The position numbers were made by a program, and so were the translations under genes. A DNA stretch of 64,000 nucleotides, taken from assembly GCA_036226585.1 (NCBI GenBank), contig CP108997.1, positions 3,596,001 to 3,660,000 on the forward strand. Reading direction: 5' to 3'. This DNA is from Streptomyces sp. NBC_00708 (GTDB taxonomy: Bacteria; Actinomycetota; Actinomycetes; Streptomycetales; Streptomycetaceae). How positions within the stretch are numbered: position 1 is the stretch's first letter; every line of letters starts with the position of its first letter. The notes beneath the pieces are model-generated. The model did not search any database, was not told the DNA's origin, and saw only the letters and a program-made list of their open reading frames with translations. Positions 1 through 26,700 of the stretch are shown piece after piece.

Positions 1-1
1 T

Positions 2-3000
2 GGCGCGCTGGCCAACGCCGGTCTGTCGGCCGCCGAGGTCGACGTCGTCGAGGCGCACGGCACGGGCACCCGGCTCGGTGACCCCATCGAGGCGCAAGCG
101 CTCCTGGAGACCTACGGGCAGGAGCGGCCCGAGGGGCAGCCGCTGTGGCTCGGCTCCATCAAGTCGAACATGGGCCACACGCAGGCCGCCGCCGGTGTCG
201 CGGGCATCATCAAGATGGTCATGGCCATGCGCCACGGCGTGCTTCCCAAGTCCCTGTACGCGGAAACCCCGTCGGATCAGGTGGACTGGTCGGCCGGTGA
301 CGTGGAACTGCTCACGGAGGCCCGCACATGGGCGCCGGAGGGCCGCCCGAGGCGCGCGGGCATCTCGTCCTTCGGCATCAGCGGGACGAACGCGCACGTG
401 ATCATCGAGGAGGCCCAGGAGGAGCCGGCGACGACCACGGCCGGCGAGGTCCCCGCGCTGCTCGCCTGGCCGGTCTCGGGTGCCACCCCGGAGGCGCTGA
501 AGGCCCAGGCCGCGCGCCTGCACGACGGGCTCGCCCATCTCTCCGACGAGGACCTGACCGCCGCCGCCCTCACCCTGGCCACCGGCCGAGCCGCCCTGGA
601 GCACCGCGCCCTCGCGCTGGGCGCCGACCGGGCGGAGCTCGCCGGCGCGCTGGAGTCGCTGGCCGGCGCGGACAGTGTGCAGGAGGCGAAGACGGCGTTC
701 CTGTTCACGGGGCAGGGTGCGCAGCGGCTGGGGATGGGCCGTGAGTTGTACGAGGCGTTCCCGGTGTTCGCGGAGGCGTTTGACGCGGTCTGTGCGGAGG
801 CGGACGCGCACCTTGATCGTGGGTTGCGTGAGGTCGTGTGGGGGGAAGACGCGGAGGTCCTGAACGCGACTTCGTACACCCAGCCCGCGCTGTTCGCGTT
901 CGAGGTGGCGTTGTTCCGGCTGGTGGAGGCGTGGGGCGTCACGCCTGATGTCGTGGTGGGTCACTCGATCGGTGAGCTGGCTGCTGCCCACATCGCTGGG
1001 GTGCTCTCTCTCGCGGACGCGGCAAAGCTTGTCGTTGCGCGCGGTCGGCTGATGCAGGCGCTTCCCACCGGTGGCGCGATGGTCGCCGTGCAGGCGACCG
1101 AGGAAGAGGTGCTGCCGCTGCTGACTGGTGGCGTGTCCGTCGCAGCGGTGAACGGGCCGCGCTCGGTGGTGGTTTCGGGTGTGGAGTCCGAGGCGCTGAC
1201 CATCGGTGAGCACTTCTCGGCTCTGGACCGGAAGACCAGTCGTCTTTCCGTCTCGCACGCGTTCCATTCCTCGCTGATGGACCCGATGCTGGATGATTTC
1301 CGGGCCATAGCGGGTGAGTTGACGTTCGATGAGCCGCGTATCCCGGTGATTTCGACCGTGACCGGTGCCCTGTCGTTCGATTGGCAGTCTCCGGAGTACT
1401 GGGTCAACCAGGTCCGTGAGGCTGTCCGTTTCGCGGACGCGGTAGTCGCTGCCGAAGCCTTCGGCGCACGCACCTTCGTCGAGATCGGCCCGGACGCGGT
1501 CCTGACCGCCCTCGGCGCGGGCTCGGCCACCGACGACACCACCGCCTTCATCCCCCTCGTACGCAAGGACCGCGACGAGCCCCGCGAGGCCCTGGGCGGC
1601 TTCGGGGCGGCCTGGGCCCGGGGCTCGGAGGTGGACTGGAATGCGCTCCTGGGCGCGACCGGACCCCTCGTCGACCTGCCCACGTACGCCTTCCAGCGCA
1701 AGCGCTACTGGCTCGACGTCACCGCGAAGACGGGTGATGTGGGGTCGGCCGGGCTGGACGCCGTGGAGCACCCGGTGCTCAGCGCGGCTGTGTTCTCACC
1801 CGAGTCCGGGTCGGTCGTCCTGACCGGCCGGCTGTCGGCGGCCGGTCAGCCCTGGGTGGCGGACCACGGGGTGCACGGGGCGGTCCTGCTGCCCGGCACC
1901 GGGTTCGTCGAGCTGGCCGTGCGCCTCGGGGACCAGGTCGGCTGCGACCTCTTGGAGGAACTGACCCTGGAGGCGCCGCTCGTCCTCCCCGAGCACGGTG
2001 GCGCGTCCCTGCGCGTCGCCGCCGGGGCCCCCGACGCGTCGGGCCGCCGCCCCCTGCACATCCACTCGCGCCTCGACGGCGCGGCCGAGGACGCCTGGAC
2101 CCGGCACGCCACCGGATTCCTCGCCACCGGCGCACCGCCGGAGGTGCCCGGCGCCGACCTCACGCAGTGGCCGCCGCGCGGCGCCACCCCCGTGCAGGTG
2201 GAGGGCGCGTACGAGCGGTTGAGTGAGCGCGGTTACGGGTACGGCCCCGCGTTCCAGGGGCTGACGGCGGCCTGGCGGCGCGGCGACGAGCTGTTCGCCG
2301 AGGTCGCGCTGCCCGAGTCCGTACGTGCCGAGGCCGCCGACTACGGGCTGCACCCGGCGCTCCTGGACACCGCCATGCACGTGGACGTCCTGGTGGACCA
2401 GGGCGAGGGCGGTACCGAGGCCCTGCTGCCGTTCGCCTGGAGCGGGGTGTCCCTGCACGCGACGGGCGCCGCCGCGCTGCGGGTGTACGTGCGGCGCATC
2501 CGGGGCGCGGAGGAGTCGGCGATGGTCGTCGCCGACGAGACCGGCAGCCCCGTGATGACCGTGTCGTCGCTGATCTGCCGCCCGGTCTCCGCCGACCAGC
2601 TCGCTCCGGCGGACGGGCCGCTCTCGGACGCGCTGCACCACATCGAGTGGTCGCCGCTCCAGCAGCCGGCCGAACCGCTTCCGTCGTCGGCCGCCGTGCT
2701 GGACGAGTACGGGCTCGCGATCCTCTGCGAACCGTCGGCCGTCGTGCTGGCCTGCTGCCCGACTCCGGGCGGCTGGCCGGTGCCGGAGGCCACCCGTGCC
2801 ACCACCTCGTACGTGCTCGACCTGCTCCAGGCCTGGCTGACCGACGAGCGCTTCGAGTCCACCACGCTCCTCGTGGTGACCCGGGGTGCCGTGGCCATCG
2901 ACCGGACCACCGCCCCCGACCTGACCCAGGCCCCGGTGTGGGGCATTGTCCGGGCGGCCCAGGCGGAGAACCCGGGCCGGATCGTCCTGCTGGACGTCGA

Positions 3001-6000
3001 CCCGGCCGACGACCTCGACGCGGAGGGCTTCCCGGCCGCCGCCGGCGCGGCCCTCGCCCAGGGCGAACCCGAACTCGCCGTCCGCGACGGCCGCTTCCTC
3101 ATCCCGCGGCTCGTCCGGACCGCCGTGCCCGAGGCCGACGCGCCCTGGGACGGTGAGCGGACCGTCCTGGTCACCGGTGGCACGGGCGGACTCGGTGCCC
3201 GCGTCGCCCAGCACCTCGTCGAGCGCCACGGTGTCCGCCACCTGGTGCTCACCAGCCGCAGGGGCCTCGACGCGCCCGGTGCGGCCGGGCTGCGCGACCG
3301 GCTCCTGGAGGCGGGAGCGGCGGACGTCCGGATCGCGGCCTGCGATGTCTCGGACCGGGAAGCGCTGGCCGGTGTCCTCGACGCCGTCCCGCAGACACAT
3401 CCGCTGGGCGGGGTCGTGCACGCGGCCGGGGTGGTCGACCCGGGCCTGATCGGGGCACTCACCCCGGAGAGCCTGGACACCGTGCTGCGGCCCAAGGCGG
3501 ACGCGGCCTGGCACCTGCACGAACTCACCGCCGGTCTCGATCTGTCGGCGTTCGTGATGTTCTCCTCGGCCGGAGGGCTCGTACTTCCCGCCGGGCAGGG
3601 CAACTATGCGGCGGCCAACGTGTTCCTGGACGCCCTCGCCGCCCACCGGCACACCCTCGGCCTGCCCGCCACCTCACTCGCGTACGGGCTGTGGGCCGTC
3701 AATACCGGGCTCGGCGGTGAACTCACCGACGCCGATGTGGAGAAGATGAACCGGCTCGGGCTGCCCGCGCTGCCCGCCGAGCGGGGGATCGCTCTGTTCG
3801 ACGAGGGGCTGCGCACCCGGCACGCCCTGGTCGCCCCGCTCCTCGTGGACGCGGCCGCCCTGCATGCCCGGGGCTCCGACGTACCGCCGCTGCTGCGGGC
3901 CGCCGCAGCCGCTGTCCGGCCCGCGCTGCGCCGTACGGCCGCCGCCGCACCGGCCGTCGACACGCTGGCCCGCCGGCTGTCGTCCCTCACCGCCGACGAG
4001 CGCGTCCGGACGCTGCGCGAACTGGTCGCCGGACAGGTCGCGGCGGTCCTCGGCCATGAGTCCTCGGACACCGTCGGCATCGACCGCGCCTTCAAGGAGC
4101 TGGGCTTCGACTCGCTGGCCGCCGTGGAGCTGCGTAACGCGCTCAACGCCGCCACCGGCCTCCGGCTGCCCGTCACGCTCGTCTTCGACTACCCGAACAC
4201 CCGGGCCGTCGCGGACTATCTGGACGGCGAACTCGGAGGGGCACAGGAGGAGACGGCCGCCGAGACGGTGGCGGTGACCGCGCTCTCCGACGACGAGCCC
4301 ATCGCGATCGTCGGCATCAGCTGCCGGTTCCCCGGCGGGGTCCGCAACGCCGAGGACCTGTGGAAGCTGGTCGCCGAGGGACGCGACGCCGTCGCCGGTT
4401 TCCCCGCCGACCGGGGGTGGGACACCGACGGGATCTACGACCCCGAGCCCGGCCTGCATGGAAAGACGTACGCACGGGAAGGCGGCTTCCTCTACGACGC
4501 CGCCGAGTTCGACCCCGCGTTCTTCGGGATCAGCCCGCGCGAGGCCGTCGCCATGGACCCGCAGCAGCGCCTGCTGCTCCAGTCGGCGTGGGAGGCGTTC
4601 GAGGACGCGGGCATCGACCCGACGGCCATGCGCGGCAGCCAGACCGGTGTCTACGCGGGCGTGATGTACCACGACTACGCCTCCCGCCTCCAGCACATCC
4701 CCGACGACGTCGCCGGCTACCTCGGCAACGGCACCGCGGCCTCGATCCTCACCGGCCGGGTCGCCTACACCCTGGGTCTGGAAGGGCCCGCCGTCAGCGT
4801 GGACACGGCGTGCTCCTCGTCGTTGGTCGCCCTGCACATGGCCTGCCAGGCGCTGCGGCGCGGCGAGGTCGGCATGGCGCTGGCGGGCGGTGTCACCGTG
4901 ATGTCGACGCCCGAGATCTACGTGGAGTTCGCGCAGCAGCGCGGGCTCGCCGCCGACGGCCGCTGCAAGGCGTTCGCGGGCGGCGCCGACGGCACGGGCT
5001 GGGCGGAAGGCGTCGGCCTGCTGCTCGTCGAGCGGCTGTCCGACGCGGAGCGCCTCGGCCACGACGTCCTCGCCGTCATCCGCGGTTCCGCCATCAACCA
5101 GGACGGCGCGAGCAACGGCCTCACCGCCCCGAACGGCCCCTCGCAGCAGCGCGTCATCCAACGCGCCCTGGCCGCGAGCGGCCTCACGACGGCCGATGTG
5201 GACCTCGTGGAGGGTCATGGCACCGGCACCCGGCTCGGCGACCCGATCGAGGCACAGGCCCTCCTCGCCACCTACGGCCAGGGGCGGACCGCCGAGGACC
5301 CGGTGTGGCTCGGCTCGATCAAGTCGAACATCGGCCACGCCCAGGCGGCGGCCGGCGTCAGCGGTGTCATCAAGTCCGTCATGGCCCTGCGCAACGGTCT
5401 GATGCCCAAGACCCTGCACGTGGACGAGCCCTCGCCCGAGGTGGACTGGGAGGCCGGGCACGTACGGCTGCTGACAGAGGCCCGGCCGTGGCCCCGCCGC
5501 GAGGACCGGCCGCGCCGCGCGACCGTCTCCTCGTTCGGGCTCAGCGGGACGAACGCCCACCTGATCGTGGAGGAGGCGCCGCAGCCGGTGCAGTCGGCCC
5601 AGGAGCCTCGGCCGGACCTCGCGCGGCCGGTGGCCCTGGCGCTGTCCGGTTCGGACCCCGAGGCCCCCGCCCGCCAGGCCGCCGCTCTTCGCGACCTCCT
5701 GCTCGCAGACCCCGACCTGGACCTGCGCGACATCGCCCACACCCTGGCCGCCGGCCGGGCGGACCTGGAACACCGAGGCGTGGTCCTGGCCACGGACACG
5801 GAGAGCGCGCTGCGTGAGCTGGGCGCCTTCGCGGACGGGGAGGGTGTTCGGGGTGCGGTGACGAAGGGCAGGACGGCGTTCCTGTTCACGGGGCAGGGTG
5901 CGCAGCGGCTCGGCATGGGCCGTGAGCTGTATGACGCGTTCCCGGTGTTCGCAGAGGCGTTTGACGCGGTGTGTGGCGAGGTAGACGCGCATCTCGAAAC

Positions 6001-9000
6001 GGCGTTGCAGGAGGTGGTGTGGGGGGAAGACGCGGAGGTCCTGAACGCGACTTCGTACACCCAGCCCGCGTTGTTCGCGTTCGAGGTGGCGTTGTTCCGG
6101 CTGGTGGAGGCGTGGGGCGTCACGCCTGATGTTGTGGTGGGGCACTCGATCGGTGAGCTGGCCGCCGCCCACATCGCCGGGGTGCTCTCTCTCGCGGATG
6201 CCGCCCGTCTTGTCGTTGCGCGTGGTCGGCTGATGCAGGCGCTTCCCGCCGGTGGCGCGATGGTCGCCGTGCAGGCCACCGAGGACGAGGTGCTTCCACT
6301 CCTCACGGACGGGGTAGGCATCGCGGCCATCAACGGGTCCCGTTCCGTGGTGGTTTCAGGGTTGGCGGATGAGGCGGTGGGTATCGGCGAGCATTTCGCC
6401 GCGCTGGGTCGCAAGACCAGCCGTCTTTCCGTCTCGCACGCGTTCCATTCCTCGCTGATGGATCCGATGCTGGATGATTTCCGGTCCATAGCAGCCGAGT
6501 TGACGTTCGATGAGCCGCGTATCCCGGTGATCTCGACCGTGACCGGTGCCCTGTCGTCCGATTGGCAGTCTCCGGAGTACTGGGTCAACCAGGTCCGTGA
6601 GGCTGTCCGGTTCGCGGACGCGGTAGTCGCCGCCGAAGCCTTCGGCGCACGCACCTTCGTCGAGATCGGCCCCGATGCGGTCCTGACCGCCCTCGGCGCG
6701 GGCTCGGCCACCGACGACACCACCGCCTTCATCCCCCTCGTACGCAAGAATCGCGACGAATCCCAGGACGCTCTGTCCGGCGCAGGTGCGGCCTGGACGC
6801 GGGGCGGGGATCTGGATTGGGGCGCGGTGCACGCGGGAACGGAGGCGCGCAAGGTCGCCCTTCCCACCTACCCCTTCCTCCGCACCCGCTACTGGCTTGA
6901 CGCACCCGCAGCCGTCGGGGACGCGGCCGGGCTCGGGCAGTTGCCCGCCGGGCACCCGCTGCTCAGTGCGGTGGTCGTGTCGGCGGAGACCGGGGCCCCG
7001 GTGCTCACCGGCCGGCTGTCCGTCGCCACGCACCCGTGGCTCGCGGACCACGCCGTGCACGGCAGCGTGCTGCTGCCCGGCACCGCGTACATCGAGATGG
7101 CGCTCAGGGCCGGGCACGAGGCCGGGTGCGCGCAGCTGGAGGAGCTGACGCAGGAGACGCCGCTGCTGCTGCCGGCCAAGGGCGGTGTCGCCGTCCAGGT
7201 CACCGTGGGCGAGGCGGACGAGGCGGGGCGGCGCGATGTCGTCGTGTACTCGCGCGCCGAGGAGCTGCCGGCCGACGCGCCGTGGACCCGTAACGCCCGG
7301 GGTGTGCTGGCCGTCGAGCTGGCGCCCTTCGTACCGGACCTGGAGTCGTGGCCGCCGGCCGGGGCGCAGCCGGTGGACGTGAGCGGGATGTACGAGGACC
7401 TGGCCGGGCTCGGATACGGGTACGGGCCGGTGTTCCAGGGGCTCACGGCTGCCTGGCGGCGCGGGGATGAGCTGTTCGCGGAGATCGGGCTGCCCGAGCA
7501 CGCCCGCACCGAGGCCGCGGCGTTCGCCCTGCACCCGGCGCTGCTCGACGCGGCGCTGCACGTGGAGCGCGTCTTCGACGGGGACCACGACGGGCCCGTC
7601 CGGGCGGCCCTGCCGTTCGCCTGGAACGGGGTCACCCTGCACGCCACGGGTGCCACCGCCCTGCGCGTACGGCTGACGAAGCCGGGCCCGGACGCCGTCG
7701 CGCTGCGGATCACCGCACCGACCGGCGAGCCCGTGGCCACCGTCGAATCGCTGGTGGTCCGTGAGGTGTCCGCCGCCCAGCTGTCGGGTGACGGGAACGC
7801 CCGGGGCGCCGAGCTGTTCCGTATCGACTGGCAGGCACCGCAGTCCGGCGGAACGGCGGGCGGCACCGACGACTGGCTGGTCGTCGGGAGCGCGCTGCCG
7901 GGCATCCGGTCGGTGCCCACGCTCACCGACGCCCTCGCGGAGCCCGGGGTCCCGGGCACCGTGCTGCTGACCGCGCCGGACGTCTCCGATGTCTTCGGCA
8001 CCACGGGCGGTGTGCCCGAGCGGGTCCGTACGTCCGTCGGGCGGCTCCTCGACACGCTCGGCCAGTGGCTGGCCGAGGCCCGGTTCGCGGACACGCGGCT
8101 GGTGCTCGTCACCCGTCACGGCGTCGTCGCGGGCGACGGCGACGAGGTGGACTGCGTACAGGCACCGCTCTGGGGGGTGCTGCGCGCGGCGCAGGCCGAG
8201 AACCCGGGGCGGTTCACCGTCGTCGACCTCGACGCGGCGCCCGAGTCCCTGGCTGCCCTGCCCGCCGCCCTGGCCACGGTCGAGACCGAGATCGCCCTGC
8301 GGGGCGGCAAGGTCCTGGTCCCCCGCTACGCCCCCGTCACCGGCGGCGGCGAGGCGACCGCGTGGCGTGAGGACGGCACCGTACTGATCACCGGCGGCAC
8401 CGGACTGCTGGGCGCGGTGCTCGCCCGGCACCTGGTCGCCGAACAGGGCGTGCGCCATCTGGTCCTCACCAGCCGGCGCGGCATGGACGCGCCGGGAGCC
8501 GTGGAGCTGCACGCCGAACTCACCGGGGCCGGGGCGGAATCGGTGCGGATCGTCGCCGTGGACGCCGCCGACCGGTACGCCCTCGCCGCACTGCTCGACG
8601 ACATCCCGGACGGGCACCCGCTCACCGGTGTCGTGCACGCGGCCGGGGTCATGGACAACGCGCTGGTCGGCGCGGTCACTCCGGAGCAGGTCGGCAAGGT
8701 GCTGCGGCCCAAGGCGGACGCGGCCTGGCACCTGCACGAGCTGACCCGGAACCTGGATCTGACGGCGTTCGTCCTGTACTCCTCGGCGGGAGGGCAGATC
8801 CTTCCCGCCGGGCAGGCCACCTATGCGGCGGCCAACGTCTTCCTCGACGCACTCGCCGCCGAGCGCAGGGCCGCCGGGCTCGCCGCGACCTCGCTCGCCT
8901 GGGGTTTGTGGGAGGGCACGGTCGGGGAGGGGCCCGAACTCACCGACGCCGACCTGCGCCGCATGGGCCGTTCCGGGGTCCTGGAGCTGTCCTTCGCCGA

Positions 9001-9715
9001 CGGGCTCGCGCTGTTCGACGCGGCGATGGCCCAGGACGCGGCGCTGCTCGCACCGGTCCGGCTCGACCGGGCCGCCCTGCGCGCACGGGCCGACGAGATC
9101 CCGGCGCTGTTGCGCGGTCTGGCCGGACCGCCCGCCCGCAAGGGGCCCAGGCCGGCAGCCGTACCGGCCGCAGGGGCGGGCGACAGCGGGGGTTCCCTCG
9201 TACGCGCCAAGCTCGCCGGTCTGCCTGCCGGTGCCGAGCAGGACCGCTATCTGGAGGAGCTGGTACGCGGCCACGCCGCCGCCGTGCTCGGCCACGGCGA
9301 TCCCGCCGGGGTCGCCGCCGACCGGGGCTTCACCGAACTGGGCCTCGACTCCCTCGGCGCGATCGAGCTGCGCAACCGGCTCCAGAAGGCGACCGGGCTG
9401 CGGCTGCCCGCCACCTTGATGTTCGACTACCCCAACTCGGCCGCGCTGGCCGGATTCCTGCGCGAGGGCCTGGCGCCCGAGCCGGCTGCGGATGACACCG
9501 ACGGCATCGACGACGAGGCCGTCCGGCGGGCCCTGCTGTCCATCCCCACCGCCCGCCTGCGCGAAGCCGGACTGCTCGACACCCTGCTCGGTCTGGCAGG
9601 GACCGCACCCGAGCTGGCCACCGAGGCCGCGACCGAGGAACCGGGGCAGGCCATCGAGGAGATGGCCGTGGACGACCTCGTACGAGCCGCCCTGGCCGGC
9701 GGCGAACTCAGCTGA
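2..9715 (+). CDS. Modular type I polyketide synthase, two modules, 5' end outside window
   Basis: The reading frame is open from base 2, so the gene begins upstream. The first module is the C-terminal half of a KS (EAHGTGT and KSNMGH histidine motifs, bases 2-410), then AT (about 695-1510), DH (1760-2600), KR (3155-3900) and ACP (GFDSL at 4104). The second is complete: KS (4297-5570, active Cys in DTACSSS near 4801), AT (5878-6690), DH (6950-7760), KR (8375-9120) and ACP (GLDSL near 9341). Both ATs have GHSIGE and HAFH, the malonyl-CoA signature. Both DHs keep the HxxxGxxxxP motif and the later Asp (LHPALLD), and both KRs keep the Gly-rich cofactor motif and Ser-Tyr-Asn. Each module should add a malonate and leave a C=C. 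The last 20 residues look like a docking tail that fits the coiled-coil start of the next protein. It acts in the cytosol. Confidence 0.97.
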   Translation, partial: GALANAGLSAAEVDVVEAHGTGTRLGDPIEAQALLETYGQERPEGQPLWLGSIKSNMGHTQAAAGVAGIIKMVMAMRHGVLPKSLYAETPSDQVDWSAGDVELLTEARTWAPEGRPRRAGISSFGISGTNAHVIIEEAQEEPATTTAGEVPALLAWPVSGATPEALKAQAARLHDGLAHLSDEDLTAAALTLATGRAALEHRALALGADRAELAGALESLAGADSVQEAKTAFLFTGQGAQRLGMGRELYEAFPVFAEAFDAVCAEADAHLDRGLREVVWGEDAEVLNATSYTQPALFAFEVALFRLVEAWGVTPDVVVGHSIGELAAAHIAGVLSLADAAKLVVARGRLMQALPTGGAMVAVQATEEEVLPLLTGGVSVAAVNGPRSVVVSGVESEALTIGEHFSALDRKTSRLSVSHAFHSSLMDPMLDDFRAIAGELTFDEPRIPVISTVTGALSFDWQSPEYWVNQVREAVRFADAVVAAEAFGARTFVEIGPDAVLTALGAGSATDDTTAFIPLVRKDRDEPREALGGFGAAWARGSEVDWNALLGATGPLVDLPTYAFQRKRYWLDVTAKTGDVGSAGLDAVEHPVLSAAVFSPESGSVVLTGRLSAAGQPWVADHGVHGAVLLPGTGFVELAVRLGDQVGCDLLEELTLEAPLVLPEHGGASLRVAAGAPDASGRRPLHIHSRLDGAAEDAWTRHATGFLATGAPPEVPGADLTQWPPRGATPVQVEGAYERLSERGYGYGPAFQGLTAAWRRGDELFAEVALPESVRAEAADYGLHPALLDTAMHVDVLVDQGEGGTEALLPFAWSGVSLHATGAAALRVYVRRIRGAEESAMVVADETGSPVMTVSSLICRPVSADQLAPADGPLSDALHHIEWSPLQQPAEPLPSSAAVLDEYGLAILCEPSAVVLACCPTPGGWPVPEATRATTSYVLDLLQAWLTDERFESTTLLVVTRGAVAIDRTTAPDLTQAPVWGIVRAAQAENPGRIVLLDVDPADDLDAEGFPAAAGAALAQGEPELAVRDGRFLIPRLVRTAVPEADAPWDGERTVLVTGGTGGLGARVAQHLVERHGVRHLVLTSRRGLDAPGAAGLRDRLLEAGAADVRIAACDVSDREALAGVLDAVPQTHPLGGVVHAAGVVDPGLIGALTPESLDTVLRPKADAAWHLHELTAGLDLSAFVMFSSAGGLVLPAGQGNYAAANVFLDALAAHRHTLGLPATSLAYGLWAVNTGLGGELTDADVEKMNRLGLPALPAERGIALFDEGLRTRHALVAPLLVDAAALHARGSDVPPLLRAAAAAVRPALRRTAAAAPAVDTLARRLSSLTADERVRTLRELVAGQVAAVLGHESSDTVGIDRAFKELGFDSLAAVELRNALNAATGLRLPVTLVFDYPNTRAVADYLDGELGGAQEETAAETVAVTALSDDEPIAIVGISCRFPGGVRNAEDLWKLVAEGRDAVAGFPADRGWDTDGIYDPEPGLHGKTYAREGGFLYDAAEFDPAFFGISPREAVAMDPQQRLLLQSAWEAFEDAGIDPTAMRGSQTGVYAGVMYHDYASRLQHIPDDVAGYLGNGTAASILTGRVAYTLGLEGPAVSVDTACSSSLVALHMACQALRRGEVGMALAGGVTVMSTPEIYVEFAQQRGLAADGRCKAFAGGADGTGWAEGVGLLLVERLSDAERLGHDVLAVIRGSAINQDGASNGLTAPNGPSQQRVIQRALAASGLTTADVDLVEGHGTGTRLGDPIEAQALLATYGQGRTAEDPVWLGSIKSNIGHAQAAAGVSGVIKSVMALRNGLMPKTLHVDEPSPEVDWEAGHVRLLTEARPWPRREDRPRRATVSSFGLSGTNAHLIVEEAPQPVQSAQEPRPDLARPVALALSGSDPEAPARQAAALRDLLLADPDLDLRDIAHTLAAGRADLEHRGVVLATDTESALRELGAFADGEGVRGAVTKGRTAFLFTGQGAQRLGMGRELYDAFPVFAEAFDAVCGEVDAHLETALQEVVWGEDAEVLNATSYTQPALFAFEVALFRLVEAWGVTPDVVVGHSIGELAAAHIAGVLSLADAARLVVARGRLMQALPAGGAMVAVQATEDEVLPLLTDGVGIAAINGSRSVVVSGLADEAVGIGEHFAALGRKTSRLSVSHAFHSSLMDPMLDDFRSIAAELTFDEPRIPVISTVTGALSSDWQSPEYWVNQVREAVRFADAVVAAEAFGARTFVEIGPDAVLTALGAGSATDDTTAFIPLVRKNRDESQDALSGAGAAWTRGGDLDWGAVHAGTEARKVALPTYPFLRTRYWLDAPAAVGDAAGLGQLPAGHPLLSAVVVSAETGAPVLTGRLSVATHPWLADHAVHGSVLLPGTAYIEMALRAGHEAGCAQLEELTQETPLLLPAKGGVAVQVTVGEADEAGRRDVVVYSRAEELPADAPWTRNARGVLAVELAPFVPDLESWPPAGAQPVDVSGMYEDLAGLGYGYGPVFQGLTAAWRRGDELFAEIGLPEHARTEAAAFALHPALLDAALHVERVFDGDHDGPVRAALPFAWNGVTLHATGATALRVRLTKPGPDAVALRITAPTGEPVATVESLVVREVSAAQLSGDGNARGAELFRIDWQAPQSGGTAGGTDDWLVVGSALPGIRSVPTLTDALAEPGVPGTVLLTAPDVSDVFGTTGGVPERVRTSVGRLLDTLGQWLAEARFADTRLVLVTRHGVVAGDGDEVDCVQAPLWGVLRAAQAENPGRFTVVDLDAAPESLAALPAALATVETEIALRGGKVLVPRYAPVTGGGEATAWREDGTVLITGGTGLLGAVLARHLVAEQGVRHLVLTSRRGMDAPGAVELHAELTGAGAESVRIVAVDAADRYALAALLDDIPDGHPLTGVVHAAGVMDNALVGAVTPEQVGKVLRPKADAAWHLHELTRNLDLTAFVLYSSAGGQILPAGQATYAAANVFLDALAAERRAAGLAATSLAWGLWEGTVGEGPELTDADLRRMGRSGVLELSFADGLALFDAAMAQDAALLAPVRLDRAALRARADEIPALLRGLAGPPARKGPRPAAVPAAGAGDSGGSLVRAKLAGLPAGAEQDRYLEELVRGHAAAVLGHGDPAGVAADRGFTELGLDSLGAIELRNRLQKATGLRLPATLMFDYPNSAALAGFLREGLAPEPAADDTDGIDDEAVRRALLSIPTARLREAGLLDTLLGLAGTAPELATEAATEEPGQAIEEMAVDDLVRAALAGGELS

Positions 9716-9741
9716 TCCCGACGCTGGATGATGAGGATGAC

Positions 9742-20112
<10,371 letters not shown>

Positions 20113-20149
20113 TCCCCGGTCCCGCCTCACCAGGCGGTACGGGCCCCGG

Positions 20150-20192
20150 CCGGGGTGTGTGACAGCTGTACGGCAGCCGTCACACACCCCGG
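20150..20192 (+). terminator. Hairpin between second and third PKS genes
   Basis: Arms 20150-20163 (CCGGGGTGTGTGAC) and 20179-20192 are perfectly complementary over 14 bp, and a shorter GCTG/CAGC stem can form inside the loop. There is no long T run, which is usual for Streptomyces terminators. It lies 38 bp after the second PKS stop. It may end or attenuate that transcript, with a new start for the third PKS gene in the remaining spacer. Confidence 0.65.
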
Positions 20193-20232
20193 TCCTTCGC
20201 GCGTTCCCGCCCCGCCGGACAGGGGCCCGCGG

Positions 20233-20240
20233 CAGGGGTG
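20233..20240 (+). promoter_or_regulatory. CAGGGGTG motif upstream of third PKS gene
   Basis: The octamer sits 113 bp before the start of the third PKS gene. It is part of a 12-mer (20229-20240) found exactly, on the other strand, before the discrete acyltransferase gene. A second AAGGGT follows 11 bp downstream, and a TAGCGT that could serve as a -10 lies at 20274-20279. No -35 of classical type is clear. Proposed activator site; the regulator is not in the window. Confidence 0.35.
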
Positions 20241-20352
20241 GGTTAAGGGTAGGCCGCCCCTCGAAGCCGTCAGTAGCGTTCGAATCCGATCAACGTTGGA
20301 CGCCGCGTGAGTGAGTCGCCACGGATCGTCGAGCCAGAGGGAGCAGGTCTCT

Positions 20353-23703
<3,351 letters not shown>

Positions 23704-23735
23704 CCAGCGATCAGCTGCAGATTGGTTGAGGTTCG

Positions 23736-26700
23736 ATGAGCAACGACGACAAGCTCCGGGACTATCTCAAGCGCGCCACCGCCGAACTCCAGCGCACCCG
23801 ACGCCAGTTGTCGGAGGTCGAGGCGCGGGGCAGCGAACCGGTCGCGATCGTGGCGATGGGCTGCCGCTTCCCCGGTGGCATCACCTCGCCCGAGGATCTG
23901 TGGCAGCTGGTGGACGCGGGGCGGGACGCCGTGTCGCTGTTCCCGGAGGGCCGTGGCTGGGACATGGACGCCCTGTACGACCCCGAGCCGTCGACGCCCG
24001 GCAGGACGTACTGCCGTGAGGGCGGCTTCCTGCACGACGCGGGGGAGTTCGACGCGGACTTCTTCAAGATCAGCCCGCGTGAGGCGAAGGACACCGACCC
24101 GCAGCAGCGGCTGCTGCTGGAAGTGTCCTGGGAGGCCATCGAGCGCGCCGGAATCGACCCGACCTCGCTGAAGGGCAGCCGTACCGGTGTGTTCGCCGGT
24201 GTCGTCTACCACGACTACCCGGGCGGCGGCGGTACCGGCGGCCTGGCGAGCGTCGCCTCCGGGCGCGTTGCCTACACCCTCGGCCTGGAGGGCCCGGCGG
24301 TCACCGTCGACACGGCCTGCTCCTCCTCCCTCGTCGCCCTCCATCTCGCGGTTCAGTCGGTGCGCAGCGGGGAATGCGCACTCGCGCTCGCGGGCGGCGT
24401 CACCGTCATGGCGAGCCCCGACTCCTTCGTCGGCTTCAGCCAGGACCGGGGCCTCGCCCCCGACGGCCGCTGCAAGTCCTTCGCCGCCGCGGCCGACGGC
24501 ACCACCTGGTCCGAGGGCGCGGGCATGCTCCTCGTCGAGCGGCTGTCCGACGCCCGCCGCAACGGCCACCCCGTCCTCGCCGTCATCCGGGGTTCGGCGA
24601 TGAACTCCGACGGCGCGTCCAACGGGCTGACCGCGCCGAACGGTCCCTCGCAGCAGCGCGTCATCCAGCAGGCCCTGGCCTCCGGCGGCCTCGCACCCGC
24701 CGATGTCGACGCCGTCGAGGCGCACGGCACCGGCACGACGCTCGGTGACCCGATCGAGGCGCAGGCCCTCATCGCCGCCTACGGGCGCGAGCGGCCCGCC
24801 GACCGGCCGCTGTGGCTGGGCTCGTTCAAGTCGAACATCGGGCACGCGCAGGCCGCCGCCGGTGTCGGTGGCGTGATCAAGATGGTGCAGGCGATGAAGG
24901 CGGGCGTCCTGCCGCGCACCCTGCACGTGGACGAGCCGAGCCACAACGTGGACTGGAGCGCGGGCAGCGTACGGCTGCTGACCGAGCCGGTCACTTGGCC
25001 GGACCTCGGCCGCGCCAAGCGGGCCGGGGTGTCGTCGTTCGGGCTGAGCGGCACGAATGTGCATGTGATCGTGGAGGAGGCACCGGCCGCGGTGGTTTCC
25101 GCCTCCGCCGAGGCGGGTACGGCGGAGGGCGCCGCCGAGGAGCGTACGAGCCGGGGCACCGCCCCCCGTTTCGTGCCCGTGCTCCTGTCCGCCCGCCGCC
25201 CCGAGGCGCTGGCCGCACAGGCAGCCCGCCTCGCCGCCCACCTGGAGGCCCACCCGGCCGCGCCCCTGGCCGACACCGGCTGGTCGCTGGCCACCACCCG
25301 GGCCGCCCTGGAACACCGTGCGGTGATCGTCGCCGACGGACAGGCGCCCACCGGTCACGCCGACCTCGTACGGGCGCTGCGCGCGCTCGCCGACGGGTCC
25401 GCCGATGCGGCCGTCACCGGGGACGCGCGGCCCGACGCGCTGAGCGCGGTGCTGTTCACGGGGCAGGGTTCGCAGCGCCTCGGGATGGGACGGGAACTGC
25501 ATGCCGCCTACCCGGTGTTCGCCCGCGCCTTCGACGAGGCCGTGGACGCGCTCGACGCGCACCTCGACACCTCGTTGCGGGCGGCGATGTGGGGCGAGGA
25601 CCGGGCGCTGCTCGACGGTACGGGGCTCGCGCAGCCGGCCCTGTTCGCGTGCGAGGTGGCGCTGTACCGGCTCATCGAGTCCTGGGGCGTGCGGCCCGAC
25701 TTCCTCGCCGGGCACTCCGTGGGCGAGTTCGCCGTCGCGCATGTCGCGGGCGTGCTCTCCCTGGCGGACGCTTCGAAGCTCGTCGCCGCCCGGGGCCGGC
25801 TGATGCAGGCGCTTGTGGCCGGCGGCGCGATGGTCGCCGTGGAGGCGTCCGAGGACGAGGTGACGCCGCTGCTCACCCCGGCCACGGGGATCGCCGCGCT
25901 CAACGGTCCGCGTTCCGTGATCGTCTCCGGCGCGGAGACCGACGCGCTCGCGATCGCCGCCCACTTCGCGGCCGAGGGCCGCCGCACCAAGCGGCTCGCC
26001 GTGTCGCACGCCTTCCACTCGCCGCTCATGGAGCCGATGCTCGACGACTTCCGTGCGGTCGCCGAGAGCGTCACGTACGCGACCGCCCGCATTCCGGTCG
26101 TCTCCACCGTCACCGGTGAACTCGCCGGTGACGACGAACTGGCCTGCGCGGACTACTGGGTGCGGCACGTCCGGGCGAGCGTCCGGTTCAGCGACGCCGT
26201 GCGCGCGCTCGCCGCCAAGGGCGTCCACACCTTCCTGGAACTCGGCCCGGACGCGGCCCTGACCCCGCTCGGACCCGACTGCCTGACCGGCGCCGACGAG
26301 GGCACCGACCAGCCGGTCTTCACGGCCGCCCTGCGCCGGGACCGCGACGAGGCACGCGTGCTGACGGAGGCCGTCGCGCTCGCCCACACCCGGGGCGTGC
26401 CCGTCGACTGGAACGCCTGCTTCACCGCGACCGGCCACCGCCCGCACCGCGTGGACCTGCCGACGTACGCCTTCCAGCACCGCACCTACTGGGCGACCGC
26501 GCCCGAGACCGCTCCGGCGGCTGCCACGGCGGAGCCCGGTGAGGCCGGGTTCTGGGAGGCCGTGGAGCAGGAGGACGCGGCCGGGCTCGCGGAGCGGCTC
26601 GGTGTCGACCCCGCCGATCTGGCCCCCGTGCTGCCCGCGCTCACCAGCTGGCGGGCCGGCCGGCGCGAGGCGTCGGCCGTGGACGCGCTGCGCTACCGGG